This document shows positions 5,092 through 13,169 of a DNA stretch of 20,871 nucleotides, piece by piece. The notes under the pieces were generated by a model. That model was not told the DNA's origin. It saw only the letters and a list, made by a program, of their open reading frames with translations, and did not search any database. How positions within the stretch are numbered: position 1 is the stretch's first letter; the number at the start of each line of letters is the position of its first letter. Made by a program: the position numbers and the translations under genes. The stretch is from a virus, in the IMG/VR virus record IMGVR_UViG_3300025930_000041, positions 1-20,871 of that record, one strand, 5' to 3'.

Positions 5092-7706
5092 CGAGCCAAC
5101 GGGTTCACGGGTCCGTAGTCGTAGCCACCAGGCGGTGGGTTAAGCCCCCGCCGCACAGCCCGTCGAAGCATGACGTTGCCGGTCAATTCGCCTCCTTTCT
5201 TCAGGGCGCCATGCAGCATCAGGTTTGCAAGCGGGGCACCTTCCGTGGCCGCCGCAATCGCAAGGTGCGCAGCCCCTATCCCGCCTGCCTGGGCAAGAGC
5301 AAAAAGCAGGTTCGTATTCGAGCCTCGCGCTTTACCAAGATCGATGTTGCTGGCGCGCTTCAGATCCTTATCGATCATAATGAGGCCGCGCATTGTTTCG
5401 TCGGATATACCCATCGCAGGATCGACGCCCGGCCTCGCTCGCCGGATCGCCAGATCTGTCACGAATTTATGGAACGCCGTGGCGTTGATATCCCCGTTTC
5501 GGTTAGTGAGCTTCGGCCGGAACTTCTGCAACTCTTCCATCGAGTTGATATCAGCAGCGAATTTCGCCTGGTTATCAAGGAATGTTTGGAATGCTCCATC
5601 ACTGGCGGCGTTGTTAACCCCATCAATGATCCTCTTGTATTCGACCAGCAGCTTGGTGGCGTAGCGTTCAGCAGCCGTCCTGTCACCCGCCTTGTCCAGC
5701 CGGTCGATTAGGTTGTCATGCATCCCCCAGCCTGATCCTGGGTCGGTCTTTAGAGCGCCTTTTTCATCAAACAGCGCCCCTCGCAACTCGCGCAGAACTC
5801 GCATTCGTTCCGGTGATTCGCGCATGCGAGGATCGGCCATCTTCTCATCCAACCACCTCACGGCTGGGCTGTAGTCGAGATCCTTGGCCACTCGCATATA
5901 GGCCGCACCGTCTTTCTCTGCCGCGGCTGCCTTTGCGTCGCGCAAATCCTGAAGCTGCGGCGCGGTTCCTTCCATCTTCTCGTAACTATCAACGCGTGCC
6001 TGGGTGTTTTTTCGGAGCCGCTCATCGAATTGGTTAGGGGCGCGTTCGCGGTGCAGTGACTCCTTTTGCGAGACAGCAGCATCCCCCGAATATTCGGCCA
6101 ACGTCGGTTCCGAGCCATGCACATAAATGTTCTTGTCCATACCGCGCACTGGTGGCGCGAGAACCTCACCCAGCTCAGCTTGCTTACGGTATGCCTTCAT
6201 CTGCGCAGGCGTCAGCCTTGCAAGCTCTTCAGGCGTCGCCGCAGCGCCAACACTTCCCGGAACACCTGCCGCCTGGTTTTCTTGCTGGATTTCGGCGACG
6301 CGATCCCGCACGCCACTGACCCATTGATGGTCTTCCGGGGACAGAGGCGGCAGCGCGCCGCCCGGCTTTGCTGCGGGGCCGGGCTGCGGAGCGCCGGCAT
6401 CGCCAGTTGACGGCACGACCCCTGGCGGCTTTGCACCAGGACCAACTTCGCTGGGCGGCACAAATGCCGGAGGCTCTACTGGCGCCACAGGACGAGGGGC
6501 CACATTGACGCCCGGCGGCACAAAGGCCGGTCGCTCTGGTGGCGGGGCTGCTGCCAGCGGGTTCGCTGGCGTACCTTCGCCGTAGTATTCCTGCACAAAC
6601 CTCGGGCCTGATGATGGCGCCTCCGGGATGGGCGGCCTGCCTGGCACGCGCAACTCAGCGCCGCCGGTCGGGAATGCCTCCGGCAGCGCCGCGATCTCAC
6701 GGCCAAGCGATCCGGGTGTGAGTTCACCGGACAGTTGCCGTCCACCACCGAGCGGGATCGTCACACCCGGCGGCAACGACGGCAGATGAATGTCTGGCGT
6801 CGCCTCCACAGCGGTCTGCTGAGCGCCACGAAGCAGCGCGTTACCGCCGCTCAGCACGGTCTCTGCGGCGGTAATGAACGGATTGTAGATAGGTGCTGTC
6901 ACGTAAGAAGACGGCACCCGCGGGAAAGATGGACCGCCCTCCCAGCCTTCCTTGACCGCTCCCACAATGCGCTGTGCAGCGGGTGACGGCGTGCCGGATG
7001 GTGGCGCATTGATGCGGTCCATGTCGGTCGGCGATACCAGCGTGTCGCCCACAGCGACCGGCGCTGGTCCTTGCTCGCGTGGCGGAGCTGTGGTGGCCGC
7101 TGACGGCTTCGGAGCCGGCGGCAGCAGGTCTAGCGGGCTACCGCCTGGAGCGGCCTCCTGCCCCGTCCCAGCGCCACCGCTGGGCATCTGAACGGGTGCC
7201 GCACCACCACCAGCCTTCGGAGCCGGCGGCAGCAGCTTCAGCGCGTCTTCACTGGCCATGGGTTTTCCCGGCGCTGTATCGGTGATGACTGTCGGCGTCG
7301 CCTGCGCGACCTGCACGCGCGCTGCGGCGTCCTGCTTCGGCGCCAGCTTCACGTATTGCGCCGTGACGGCCGGCACGTAGCCGCGGCTCTCCGGCCCGAA
7401 GCTCTGCCGCCAGCCGGGTCCGCCGTGATAGTAGAGCAGCGCCTTGTCCGGCGTGCCTTCCTTGTCCAGCGCCTCATTCAGATACTTCGCCGCGCCGTAG
7501 ATCGACTGCACCGGATCGTGCGGGGCGGTAACGCCGAGCTGCCGCTGGGTCTCCGGCATGATCTGGCCAAGGCCCTGCGCGCCGGCCTTGCTGACGGCCA
7601 TCGGGTCGCCGCCGCTCTCGTGCAGGATCAGCGCCTTGAGCAGCCGCGGGTCGAGGTTCCACTCGGCCGCCGCGTCGTTGATGATCGTGTCGTAGTTATC
7701 AGCCAC
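5088..7706 (-). CDS. Large ejection (internal virion) protein with N-terminal lytic transglycosylase domain
   Basis: GTG start at 7706 overlaps the preceding gene by 8 bases, with a GAAGG SD inside it. Residues about 6-130 form an SLT/goose-lysozyme-like lytic transglycosylase domain: catalytic Glu30 in LHESGGDP, then SKAGAQGLGQIMPETQ and the later YYHGGPGW corresponding to the family's Y-N-A-G-P-G. A Pro/Ala/Gly-rich disordered linker follows (about residues 140-480) with repeated LLPPAPK and PAFVPPG motifs. The rest is a long helical region with an Ala/Leu-rich near-membrane segment close to the C-terminus (LLFALAQAGGIGAAHLAIAA). Position after two other ejection-type genes matches P22 gp16. 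It would be injected with the DNA, cut peptidoglycan and help form the trans-envelope channel. It is the last gene of the main late operon. Confidence 0.85.
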   Translation of the reverse strand: MADNYDTIINDAAAEWNLDPRLLKALILHESGGDPMAVSKAGAQGLGQIMPETQRQLGVTAPHDPVQSIYGAAKYLNEALDKEGTPDKALLYYHGGPGWRQSFGPESRGYVPAVTAQYVKLAPKQDAAARVQVAQATPTVITDTAPGKPMASEDALKLLPPAPKAGGGAAPVQMPSGGAGTGQEAAPGGSPLDLLPPAPKPSAATTAPPREQGPAPVAVGDTLVSPTDMDRINAPPSGTPSPAAQRIVGAVKEGWEGGPSFPRVPSSYVTAPIYNPFITAAETVLSGGNALLRGAQQTAVEATPDIHLPSLPPGVTIPLGGGRQLSGELTPGSLGREIAALPEAFPTGGAELRVPGRPPIPEAPSSGPRFVQEYYGEGTPANPLAAAPPPERPAFVPPGVNVAPRPVAPVEPPAFVPPSEVGPGAKPPGVVPSTGDAGAPQPGPAAKPGGALPPLSPEDHQWVSGVRDRVAEIQQENQAAGVPGSVGAAATPEELARLTPAQMKAYRKQAELGEVLAPPVRGMDKNIYVHGSEPTLAEYSGDAAVSQKESLHRERAPNQFDERLRKNTQARVDSYEKMEGTAPQLQDLRDAKAAAAEKDGAAYMRVAKDLDYSPAVRWLDEKMADPRMRESPERMRVLRELRGALFDEKGALKTDPGSGWGMHDNLIDRLDKAGDRTAAERYATKLLVEYKRIIDGVNNAASDGAFQTFLDNQAKFAADINSMEELQKFRPKLTNRNGDINATAFHKFVTDLAIRRARPGVDPAMGISDETMRGLIMIDKDLKRASNIDLGKARGSNTNLLFALAQAGGIGAAHLAIAAATEGAPLANLMLHGALKKGGELTGNVMLRRAVRRGLNPPPGGYDYGPVNPLAR
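7107..7235 (-). repeat. Direct repeat encoding the LLPPAPK motif
   Basis: A 21-base sequence occurs identically at 7107-7127 and 7215-7235, 108 bases (36 codons) apart, within the linker of the 872-aa ejection protein. Both copies encode the core LLPPAP. The in-frame spacing indicates an internal duplication of a linker motif rather than a mobile element. Confidence 0.8.
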
Positions 7707-9246
7707 CGAAAACCTTCAGATCCTTGGCCTTCTGGATCGCCGCACCGAGTTGCTTCTGTGTCGTGTCGTCCAGGCTCTTCCAGTAGCTGTCTCGCTGTGG
7801 CTGTGTCATGCGAGCAAGATGGAACACGCGCGGGTCAAGTTCCTTCACGCTCTCCTGGAATGCCGGGTAGTTCGCCTTGTCGGGGTACTTAGCGGCGAGC
7901 GAGGCACGGGCGCGGATGTAATCGGCATTGCCCTGCAGCGTGCGGATGATGAAATCGACGCCCTCCGGTGATTGTGCCGAATGTGGAGTGGCCGCCATGT
8001 TCAGGTTCATACGTCCGTCGCTGCCTGGGTTCTGCGCCTGCACCATCTGAGCCGCAACCTTATCGAAGCTCTCCTGCGCCGCGACTTCTTCTGGTTTGAT
8101 GTTGAGCGCCTTCGCCAACCCCGGCGCCCATGTGACGGCCGCGCGCTTCCAGTCGAGCGTCCTGCCGGCGCCTGAACCTGAAGTGAATTTCGTCAGGTCG
8201 GAGAGCATGGTGCCGTAGTTGGCCAGCTGCATCTGCGCGGCGGTGTCGGCCTCCGCTTCCTTCTGGAACAGCGGCGGGCCGAGGTCGCCCTGCTTCTCGG
8301 TCGCCGCTGCGGTCGCTTTCTGTGCCGGCGTCGGGCCACTGACCCCCGTCCCTGCCGGCGACGGGGCTGGGGTCGCTGTAGGCGGCCTCTTGGGGTTCAG
8401 CAGTTCCGGCGGCGGGCGCCCGGTTCCGAGCGGCGATGCCTGCGAGCCAGGCGAGGCCGGAGCACCGCCAGGATAGACGTATTGGTCCGGCACCCCGCTA
8501 TCCCGCAGGAATGTCTCGTTGGTGCCGTGCTTGACGACAGTGGGATTGGCCGGGTCGGGATAGTCCCGCGGCGACTTCAGCCAGCGTTGATATTCCAACG
8601 TGCTCTCTGGCGACACTCCTTGCGGCGCCCCCGGTTGCGTCGGCGCATCCACGGCACCCGTGCGGAGGTTCTGGCGTGTACCGATTGTCTGACCGCCCGG
8701 CCCGGTCTGTGTGCCCAGCCTGCCGGAAATCTGCTGTTGCTGCAGCTCAGGCGGCGACAACGAAATCTGGATCTGCTGCAGCCGTTGCCGTAGTTGCGTC
8801 GGGTTGTCGGCCGGTAGAGCGAGCGCCGCTCTGGTTGCTTGTTCCTGTGTCCAGCCACCGTTGGCAACGAGGCCATGCAGCCCAGCAACAACGCGATCAT
8901 GCAGCCCGGCATCATCGCCATCCAGCGCGCCAATGATGGCGTTACTCACCGCCTTCTTCCGTGCAAGTCCCTGATCAAGTTGCTGGCCTTGAATGGTCGA
9001 TGTCTGTCCCAACGCCTTGAGCATGCCCTGGCGCGCCAGCGGGTCTTTCGAGGCCAATGCCTGCGCCCTTGGGTAATTGACATTGCCATCGGCGTCCGTG
9101 GCCTGCTGCAGTGCGTTGCCCCACGCCTCGGTCGCCTGCTTGTCGCGCAGGTCGTAGACCTTGCCCGCCGCATCGAGCGCCGTGGTCTGCGCCTGCAGCG
9201 GGTTGACGACAACCGGATCGGCCAGGCCGTGCGTGCTGCCACTCAT
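7699..9246 (-). CDS. Putative ejection (internal virion) protein, gp20-like position
   Basis: ATG at 9246 has an AGGAG SD that overlaps the upstream stop region. The 515-residue protein is Ala/Gln-rich and mostly helical in its first 180 residues. A Pro/Gly/Thr-rich disordered stretch follows (about 190-325), then a helical C-terminal domain (from about DTAAQMQLANYGTMLSDL to the end, KAKDLKVFGG). There is no signal peptide, membrane segment or enzyme motif. Its placement between a short Ala/Gly-rich ejection protein and the transglycosylase ejection protein parallels P22 genes 7-20-16, so delivery with the DNA is inferred from synteny and composition. The stop overlaps the next GTG start. Confidence 0.7.
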   Translation of the reverse strand: MSGSTHGLADPVVVNPLQAQTTALDAAGKVYDLRDKQATEAWGNALQQATDADGNVNYPRAQALASKDPLARQGMLKALGQTSTIQGQQLDQGLARKKAVSNAIIGALDGDDAGLHDRVVAGLHGLVANGGWTQEQATRAALALPADNPTQLRQRLQQIQISLSPPELQQQQISGRLGTQTGPGGQTIGTRQNLRTGAVDAPTQPGAPQGVSPESTLEYQRWLKSPRDYPDPANPTVVKHGTNETFLRDSGVPDQYVYPGGAPASPGSQASPLGTGRPPPELLNPKRPPTATPAPSPAGTGVSGPTPAQKATAAATEKQGDLGPPLFQKEAEADTAAQMQLANYGTMLSDLTKFTSGSGAGRTLDWKRAAVTWAPGLAKALNIKPEEVAAQESFDKVAAQMVQAQNPGSDGRMNLNMAATPHSAQSPEGVDFIIRTLQGNADYIRARASLAAKYPDKANYPAFQESVKELDPRVFHLARMTQPQRDSYWKSLDDTTQKQLGAAIQKAKDLKVFGG

Positions 9247-9255
9247 GCTCAGCTC

Positions 9256-10107
9256 CTAACCAGCGGTAAATCCGCCAGGCGCCACCTGGCCCGGCACCAT
9301 AGACGGCGCATACCCGGTCATCACGGGATTGCCCGACGCGCTGAAACCCGGCGTCCCAGGCGCAGCGGTGCCGTAGGTGTTCTGTGGGTTCATGTAGCGG
9401 CTGAACGCGTCGTAGCTCAGGTAATTCTGCAGCCCCTGGTTCAGCGCGTTGCCGGTGTTGGTCAGCCCGCGCGCTTCCGCCTCGCCCGCCGCCTGCAGCG
9501 CATTGCCGGCATTGCCTGCCGCCTGCACGCCTTGTGATCCAAGTCCCGCCGCAGCATTGGCGCCAAGCGTTGCCGTGTTCTGTAGCCGCTGGAACTGGTT
9601 GGTGAGCTGCCCCTGCTGGCCGGTGTTCAGTTCCAGCACGTCCTTGAACCGCTGCTGCGCGTTGTTGAACTGGTTCTGGTAGTTCTTGTCCGCCAGCCCG
9701 GTCACAAACTCGGCCGCGCCCTTGAGGCTCGCACCTGACACACCAAGCCCACGCATAGCCGCTGCGCTCTGTATCTGTTTCAACCCTTGCTGGAGCTGAA
9801 ACTGATAACCGGGCGTCTGCTCGAGTTCCGCCTGCGTCATCCGTGGCGGCAGGTATTGGTTATAGGCCAAGTCAACATAATTCGGCCCGCCGCCGGTCGG
9901 CCCGCTGCTCGCCAGCGTCGCCAAGCCAGGCAATGCGCTCGCACCTGCAGCCATGAACGGCGACAGGTCCTGCCGCGTCATCAGATACTGCATCTTCTGC
10001 AGGTTGGCGCTGTCCTTCGCCGCACCGGCCGCCTGGCTGCTGCCGTATAGCTGTGAGCCAACGGTGGCGGCTGTGCCAACTGCTGCAACAGCTGCTGCTG
10101 CGCCCAT
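9256..10107 (-). CDS. DNA ejection/transfer protein, gp7-like
   Basis: The ATG at 10107 is preferred over the GTG at 10110: the SD AGGAGGG (10119-10113) is 5 bases from the ATG but only 2 from the GTG. The protein begins with an Ala/Gly-rich hydrophobic segment (GAAAAVAAVGTAATVGSQLYG). It continues with the characteristic phage motifs QTPGYQFQLQQGL and AAAMRGLGVSGASLKGA, followed by Gln/Asn/Ala-rich helices (YQNQFNNAQQRF). These motifs recur in podophage proteins annotated as DNA transfer or ejection proteins. The C-terminus is Gly/Pro-rich. It is the first of three ejection genes in a row and follows the sulfotransferase/GNAT gene by a TAGTG overlap. Confidence 0.8.
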   Translation of the reverse strand: MGAAAAVAAVGTAATVGSQLYGSSQAAGAAKDSANLQKMQYLMTRQDLSPFMAAGASALPGLATLASSGPTGGGPNYVDLAYNQYLPPRMTQAELEQTPGYQFQLQQGLKQIQSAAAMRGLGVSGASLKGAAEFVTGLADKNYQNQFNNAQQRFKDVLELNTGQQGQLTNQFQRLQNTATLGANAAAGLGSQGVQAAGNAGNALQAAGEAEARGLTNTGNALNQGLQNYLSYDAFSRYMNPQNTYGTAAPGTPGFSASGNPVMTGYAPSMVPGQVAPGGFTAG

Positions 10108-10109
10108 CA

Positions 10110-11177
10110 CTACCCTCCTAGTTCTAATCTATAAAGCTGCCCGAAGTCAGACATTCCCAGCCGGCGATAAAACGTGCCGAGCCGCGGCCCCGAGCCGCGA
10201 TGCCCGGCGCGCGCGATAACGCCTGTGACACCGCGCTGCTTTAACCGTTCCAATGCCTCCCGCTGCAGCTTCATGCCAAGGCCGCGGATATCGGGGGAGG
10301 CGAAGAAGATCGTATGCCACCCCTCGAGCACATCTGGCGCGTCCAGCGTCGGTGCAACAATCGTCATCAGGTAGCCATGCATCAGGCCATTACGGCTGCG
10401 CGCTGTCAGTATCTGCAACAGTCCCAGGTCATCCATCGCTTTTGCCAGCGGCAGGTTCTTCAGCGCGTGGTCGTCCGGCGACTGTTCGGTCTGCACCAGG
10501 TGCTCGTGAAACAGATGCTGCGCATCCCGATAGAACACATCGAACGGCTCTACCTGGAAGGTCACGCCGTCAATTTCGCTGCGGTGGCTTTGCATGCCGG
10601 CAATGATGCGGTGCTTTGCCACCTTTGCCAGCTTATCGAGTTGAGGCCGGTGGGCCGCCATATAGCGCATCAGCAACGGCAGGCTGATCTGGATGTTGAT
10701 GCCATGCCAGTGTTGCCACCAGGCGGCGTCCCACGGATACGGCAGGCAATGCTCCCAGACGCGGCGACAGCCATCCTCCGTGGCAAGGTCATCAAACGTC
10801 ACAGCGAGCACGTCCGGCAGGCGACGCGCGATCTGGCGAAGCTTCGCCTCGAGATGCTGCATAACGGCCCGCATCACCGTGTCATCGAACACCAGTCCGC
10901 CACGGCGCAGCGATGCCAGCACCTCGTCCACCGAGCGAGTGACCGTGACTATTTTCATACCCTTGGGAATGAGACGCCAAAAAGGCGCAAGGCTTGTTTC
11001 ACACGAGCCGCTCATAGGCTGACTCAGCCATGCCCGCACATCGTCCAGAGAACGCATGTGCCTGATTTCGTCATGCCCGCAGCAATACTCACCGTATGAG
11101 AGGTAGCGCGAGAGCCACGCCGACCGGCTTCTGGGCATGGCGACCACTAAAAACTGTGTCGGATGAGCGGCTAGCAT
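10110..11177 (-). CDS. Sulfotransferase-like domain fused to a GNAT acetyltransferase-like domain
   Basis: The N-terminal part (about residues 1-230) has the two PAPS-binding signatures of P-loop sulfotransferases. The 5'-phosphosulfate loop is seen in VVAMPRSRSAWLS (Pro15-Arg16-Ser17, usual form PRSGT-T-L). The 3'-phosphate motif is seen in KIVTVTRSVDEVLASL, with Arg81 and Ser89 at the canonical 8-residue spacing. The C-terminal part (about 240-355) resembles a GNAT domain: IRGLGMKLQREALERLKQRG, close to the family's R/Q-x-x-G-x-G/A CoA loop (Arg298, Gly301, Lys at the last position), then a strand and FYRRLGM typical of the final helix. Ser19/Ala20 where a Gly/Thr is usual may weaken sulfotransferase activity. 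It sits between a small tail protein and the ejection genes, so it may modify virion proteins or act on host targets. Two active domains, or one degenerate and used for binding, are both possible. Confidence 0.65.
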   Translation of the reverse strand: MLAAHPTQFLVVAMPRSRSAWLSRYLSYGEYCCGHDEIRHMRSLDDVRAWLSQPMSGSCETSLAPFWRLIPKGMKIVTVTRSVDEVLASLRRGGLVFDDTVMRAVMQHLEAKLRQIARRLPDVLAVTFDDLATEDGCRRVWEHCLPYPWDAAWWQHWHGINIQISLPLLMRYMAAHRPQLDKLAKVAKHRIIAGMQSHRSEIDGVTFQVEPFDVFYRDAQHLFHEHLVQTEQSPDDHALKNLPLAKAMDDLGLLQILTARSRNGLMHGYLMTIVAPTLDAPDVLEGWHTIFFASPDIRGLGMKLQREALERLKQRGVTGVIARAGHRGSGPRLGTFYRRLGMSDFGQLYRLELGG

Positions 11178-11178
11178 G

Positions 11179-11535
11179 CTAGAAGCGGGGCGGCATCAGC
11201 GTGTCCGCGCCAATGCCGGCCTCCAGCGCATCGAGGCGGACGAGCACGGACGCGATGGCGCCGGCGATCTGCTGGTCGACGTATGCCTTCGGGGTAGCAT
11301 CGTTGCCGTCCACCGGCATGACGTTAGGCAGCGACACCGGCTCCGGCTCCGGCACAGGCGGCGGCTCGTAGGGCGAGACTTTGTAGTTGTTGGCGATGAT
11401 GTCCTGGTATTCGGCATTCGCCGGATCAGTAGGCACGTAGAACACGCCGGGGCCGGTGAGATTGCCGAGTGTCTCCTTGTCGTCCAGCGTCGCCTGGATC
11501 GTGGTATTCGCTGCGTTTGTGTATACGAGTTCCAT
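11179..11535 (-). CDS. Small tail-associated protein (118 aa)
   Basis: ATG at 11535 with a GAGGCAA SD that overlaps the tail-fibre stop. The N-terminal half (MELVYTNAANTTIQATLDD ... YQDIIANNY) is a compact domain often found in short proteins just after phage tail-fibre genes. A Pro/Glu linker follows (YEPPPVPEPEPVS), then a helix (PKAYVDQQIAGAIASVLVRLDALEAG). A fibre-assembly or chaperone-like role, or a minor virion part, is suggested only by position. Its stop and the next gene's ATG lie in a 12-bp perfect palindrome (11171-11182). Confidence 0.7.
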   Translation of the reverse strand: MELVYTNAANTTIQATLDDKETLGNLTGPGVFYVPTDPANAEYQDIIANNYKVSPYEPPPVPEPEPVSLPNVMPVDGNDATPKAYVDQQIAGAIASVLVRLDALEAGIGADTLMPPRF

Positions 11536-11543
11536 GGGTTGCC

Positions 11544-12608
11544 TCAGAGGTCCGCCGACAGGTTATATCCGACGTTGATAGCCCATTGCCCTGCGGCAGC
11601 AGCTATTCCCTGTGTGTATAAAAAACCGCTACCCGCAACGGATGTGACGCTATTAAGATTTAGCGGCGCGCTACCAGTCATCACGACAGTTGGTGTCGCT
11701 CGCATGGCTACTGGAATTGATACCGATGCAGCTATGGTCAATCCAGCACCGCTTGCATAACCAGCAACATATTGTCCTAGCGTCTGATAGAACCGCTGGC
11801 AGGCGGCGAGCTGTTGCTGCGGCGGCAGTGCGACCCACGGCGTTGCAACAGATCCTGGCTCGAACTTCACTTGCGATAATGTGCCGGCGTTGAACTCGAT
11901 GGTGGTGTTGGCTCCTGCCGTGACGCTGCCGCTGACCGGTGACGCGGCATAGGAGCCGACGCCGATGCGTCCCTGTGCGGTGCCGGTCCATGACAGCGTG
12001 TAAGTGCCGCCAGCGAGCGCGCCACCTTCTATGATCTGCTGCAATGTGCCGGCGGTGATGGTGATGCTGGTGGACGGCCCTGATGGTGCGGCGAACGTGT
12101 ATGTCGCGCCACCCGCGCCGGCCTTCCATCGGTCGTGGCCATAGCTCCCGGCGGTGAGCGCGGCACCGCTCGTATAGGCCCTCTGGTTGATGGTGAATCC
12201 GCCGTTGTCGGCGTAGCTGGCGCCTGGAATAGCGGCGGCGGTTCCACCTGTAACAGCATTCAGAACATAGGCCGTTGTCGCGATCTGTGTGCTGTTGGTG
12301 CCTGCCGTTGCTGTCGGTGCAGCCGGTGTGCCGGTGAAGGTCGGTGATGCCAGCGGCGCGCGGGTAAGGTCGGACGGGTGGATGTGATCGCCGCGCGAGA
12401 CCGCTGCCGCCACGCCAGGCGCTGCTGTGCCGTCCATCATCGGCGGCGCCGCGCTGTAGTTCGGCGTGTAGGCGGTATTCGCGTAGCTGGCGATCTCGGC
12501 CATCGTCGCGGCGTAGGCTGTCGTGGACGCACTGCGCGCCAGCGGCAGCTTGTCGGTCGCCGTCAGCGTGCCGGGATCTGCGCCCGCACTGATTTTGGTG
12601 TCAGCTAT
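11544..12608 (-). CDS. Tail fibre protein with apparent AUA start codon (354 aa)
   Basis: The first ATG is at 12503, but the frame is open for 35 further codons up to an ATA at 12608-12606. The translation there, xADTKISAGADPGTLTATDK, is a normal tail-fibre N-terminus. A perfect SD AGGAGG (12619-12614) sits 5 bases before it, and an in-frame TAG lies only three codons further up, so no ATG, GTG, TTG or CTG start is available near the SD. The fibre then has the repeat-like HIHPSDLTRAPLASPTFTGT ... QIATTAYV, a beta-sandwich module (INQRAY ... YGHDRWKAGAGG ... YTLSWTGTAQGRIG ... EPGSVATPW) and a QRFYQTLGQ segment before the beta C-terminus. These are well-known phage tail-fibre modules for surface recognition. 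Confidence 0.78.
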   Translation of the reverse strand: MADTKISAGADPGTLTATDKLPLARSASTTAYAATMAEIASYANTAYTPNYSAAPPMMDGTAAPGVAAAVSRGDHIHPSDLTRAPLASPTFTGTPAAPTATAGTNSTQIATTAYVLNAVTGGTAAAIPGASYADNGGFTINQRAYTSGAALTAGSYGHDRWKAGAGGATYTFAAPSGPSTSITITAGTLQQIIEGGALAGGTYTLSWTGTAQGRIGVGSYAASPVSGSVTAGANTTIEFNAGTLSQVKFEPGSVATPWVALPPQQQLAACQRFYQTLGQYVAGYASGAGLTIAASVSIPVAMRATPTVVMTGSAPLNLNSVTSVAGSGFLYTQGIAAAAGQWAINVGYNLSADL

Positions 12609-12620
12609 GGTATCCTCCTA
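12606..12620 (-). promoter_or_regulatory. Strong RBS directing initiation at an ATA codon
   Basis: Reading the minus strand, TAG (12620-12618, stop of the upstream gene) overlaps AGGAGG (12619-12614); five bases later comes ATA (12608-12606). The only in-frame codons between stop and ATA are GAG, GAT and ACC. The SD therefore points to AUA initiation. A G-to-A change of an original ATG, or a base error in the assembly, would give the same picture. Confidence 0.65.
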
Positions 12621-13169
12621 GCCCCAGATCCATGCGCCCGTGCCGTCTTCCAGGCCCCAGCGCCCCGTGCCATCCTCTTTTCCGATGCCGACCACGCTCG
12701 ACGACGACGTGCCCACCGCGATGTGGATGCCGTCGAGCCAGGGCATGCCGCTGCCAGGATCCGCTGTCGGCAGGAACGACAGGTCGCACGCCGCCCACAT
12801 CGAGCAGAGCTGCGCGATGGGCACCAGCAGCGCGTCGGCATTCTGCCGCGCCGTCGCCTCGTTGCTGTCGGCCCGCGCCCGCAGCGTCGCCTCGCGGGTC
12901 ACCGCGGTGTTCAGCGTGGTATCGGCCGCCGCGCGTGTTGCCGCCTCGCTCGCCAGTCCGGTCGCCAGCCCGGTGTCCGCCGTGCTGCGCGCCGCCGTCT
13001 CGGCCGCGAGCTGCGCCTCCAGTTCGGACGTATCGGACGACTGCCCGACTGCGCCGCCGGTGCGCTGATACAGTGCCAGCAGAAACGCGCGCCAGGCCGG
13101 CGTGACCTGCCCGCTGACCGGATCGACCAGCGGCGCCGAGGGCACGCCCGTGTTGAGCGCGACGGTCAT
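12618..13169 (-). CDS. Tail protein with coiled-coil stalk (183 aa)
   Basis: The ATG directly follows the upstream TGA (TGAATG). The N-terminus contains a widespread phage motif: LVDPVSGQVTPAWRAFLLALYQRTGG (about residues 14-39) fits the pattern VDP-G--TPAW--FL--L--RTGG seen in small head-tail proteins. Residues about 47-112 are Ala/Thr/Asp/Glu repeats (AAETAARSTADTGL) typical of trimeric fibre coiled coils. The C-terminus has two near-identical EDGTG(R/A)W units. Its amber stop is in the same frame as the downstream tail-fibre gene, so read-through would yield one continuous fibre chain of about 540 residues. Confidence 0.75.
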   Translation of the reverse strand: MTVALNTGVPSAPLVDPVSGQVTPAWRAFLLALYQRTGGAVGQSSDTSELEAQLAAETAARSTADTGLATGLASEAATRAAADTTLNTAVTREATLRARADSNEATARQNADALLVPIAQLCSMWAACDLSFLPTADPGSGMPWLDGIHIAVGTSSSSVVGIGKEDGTGRWGLEDGTGAWIWG

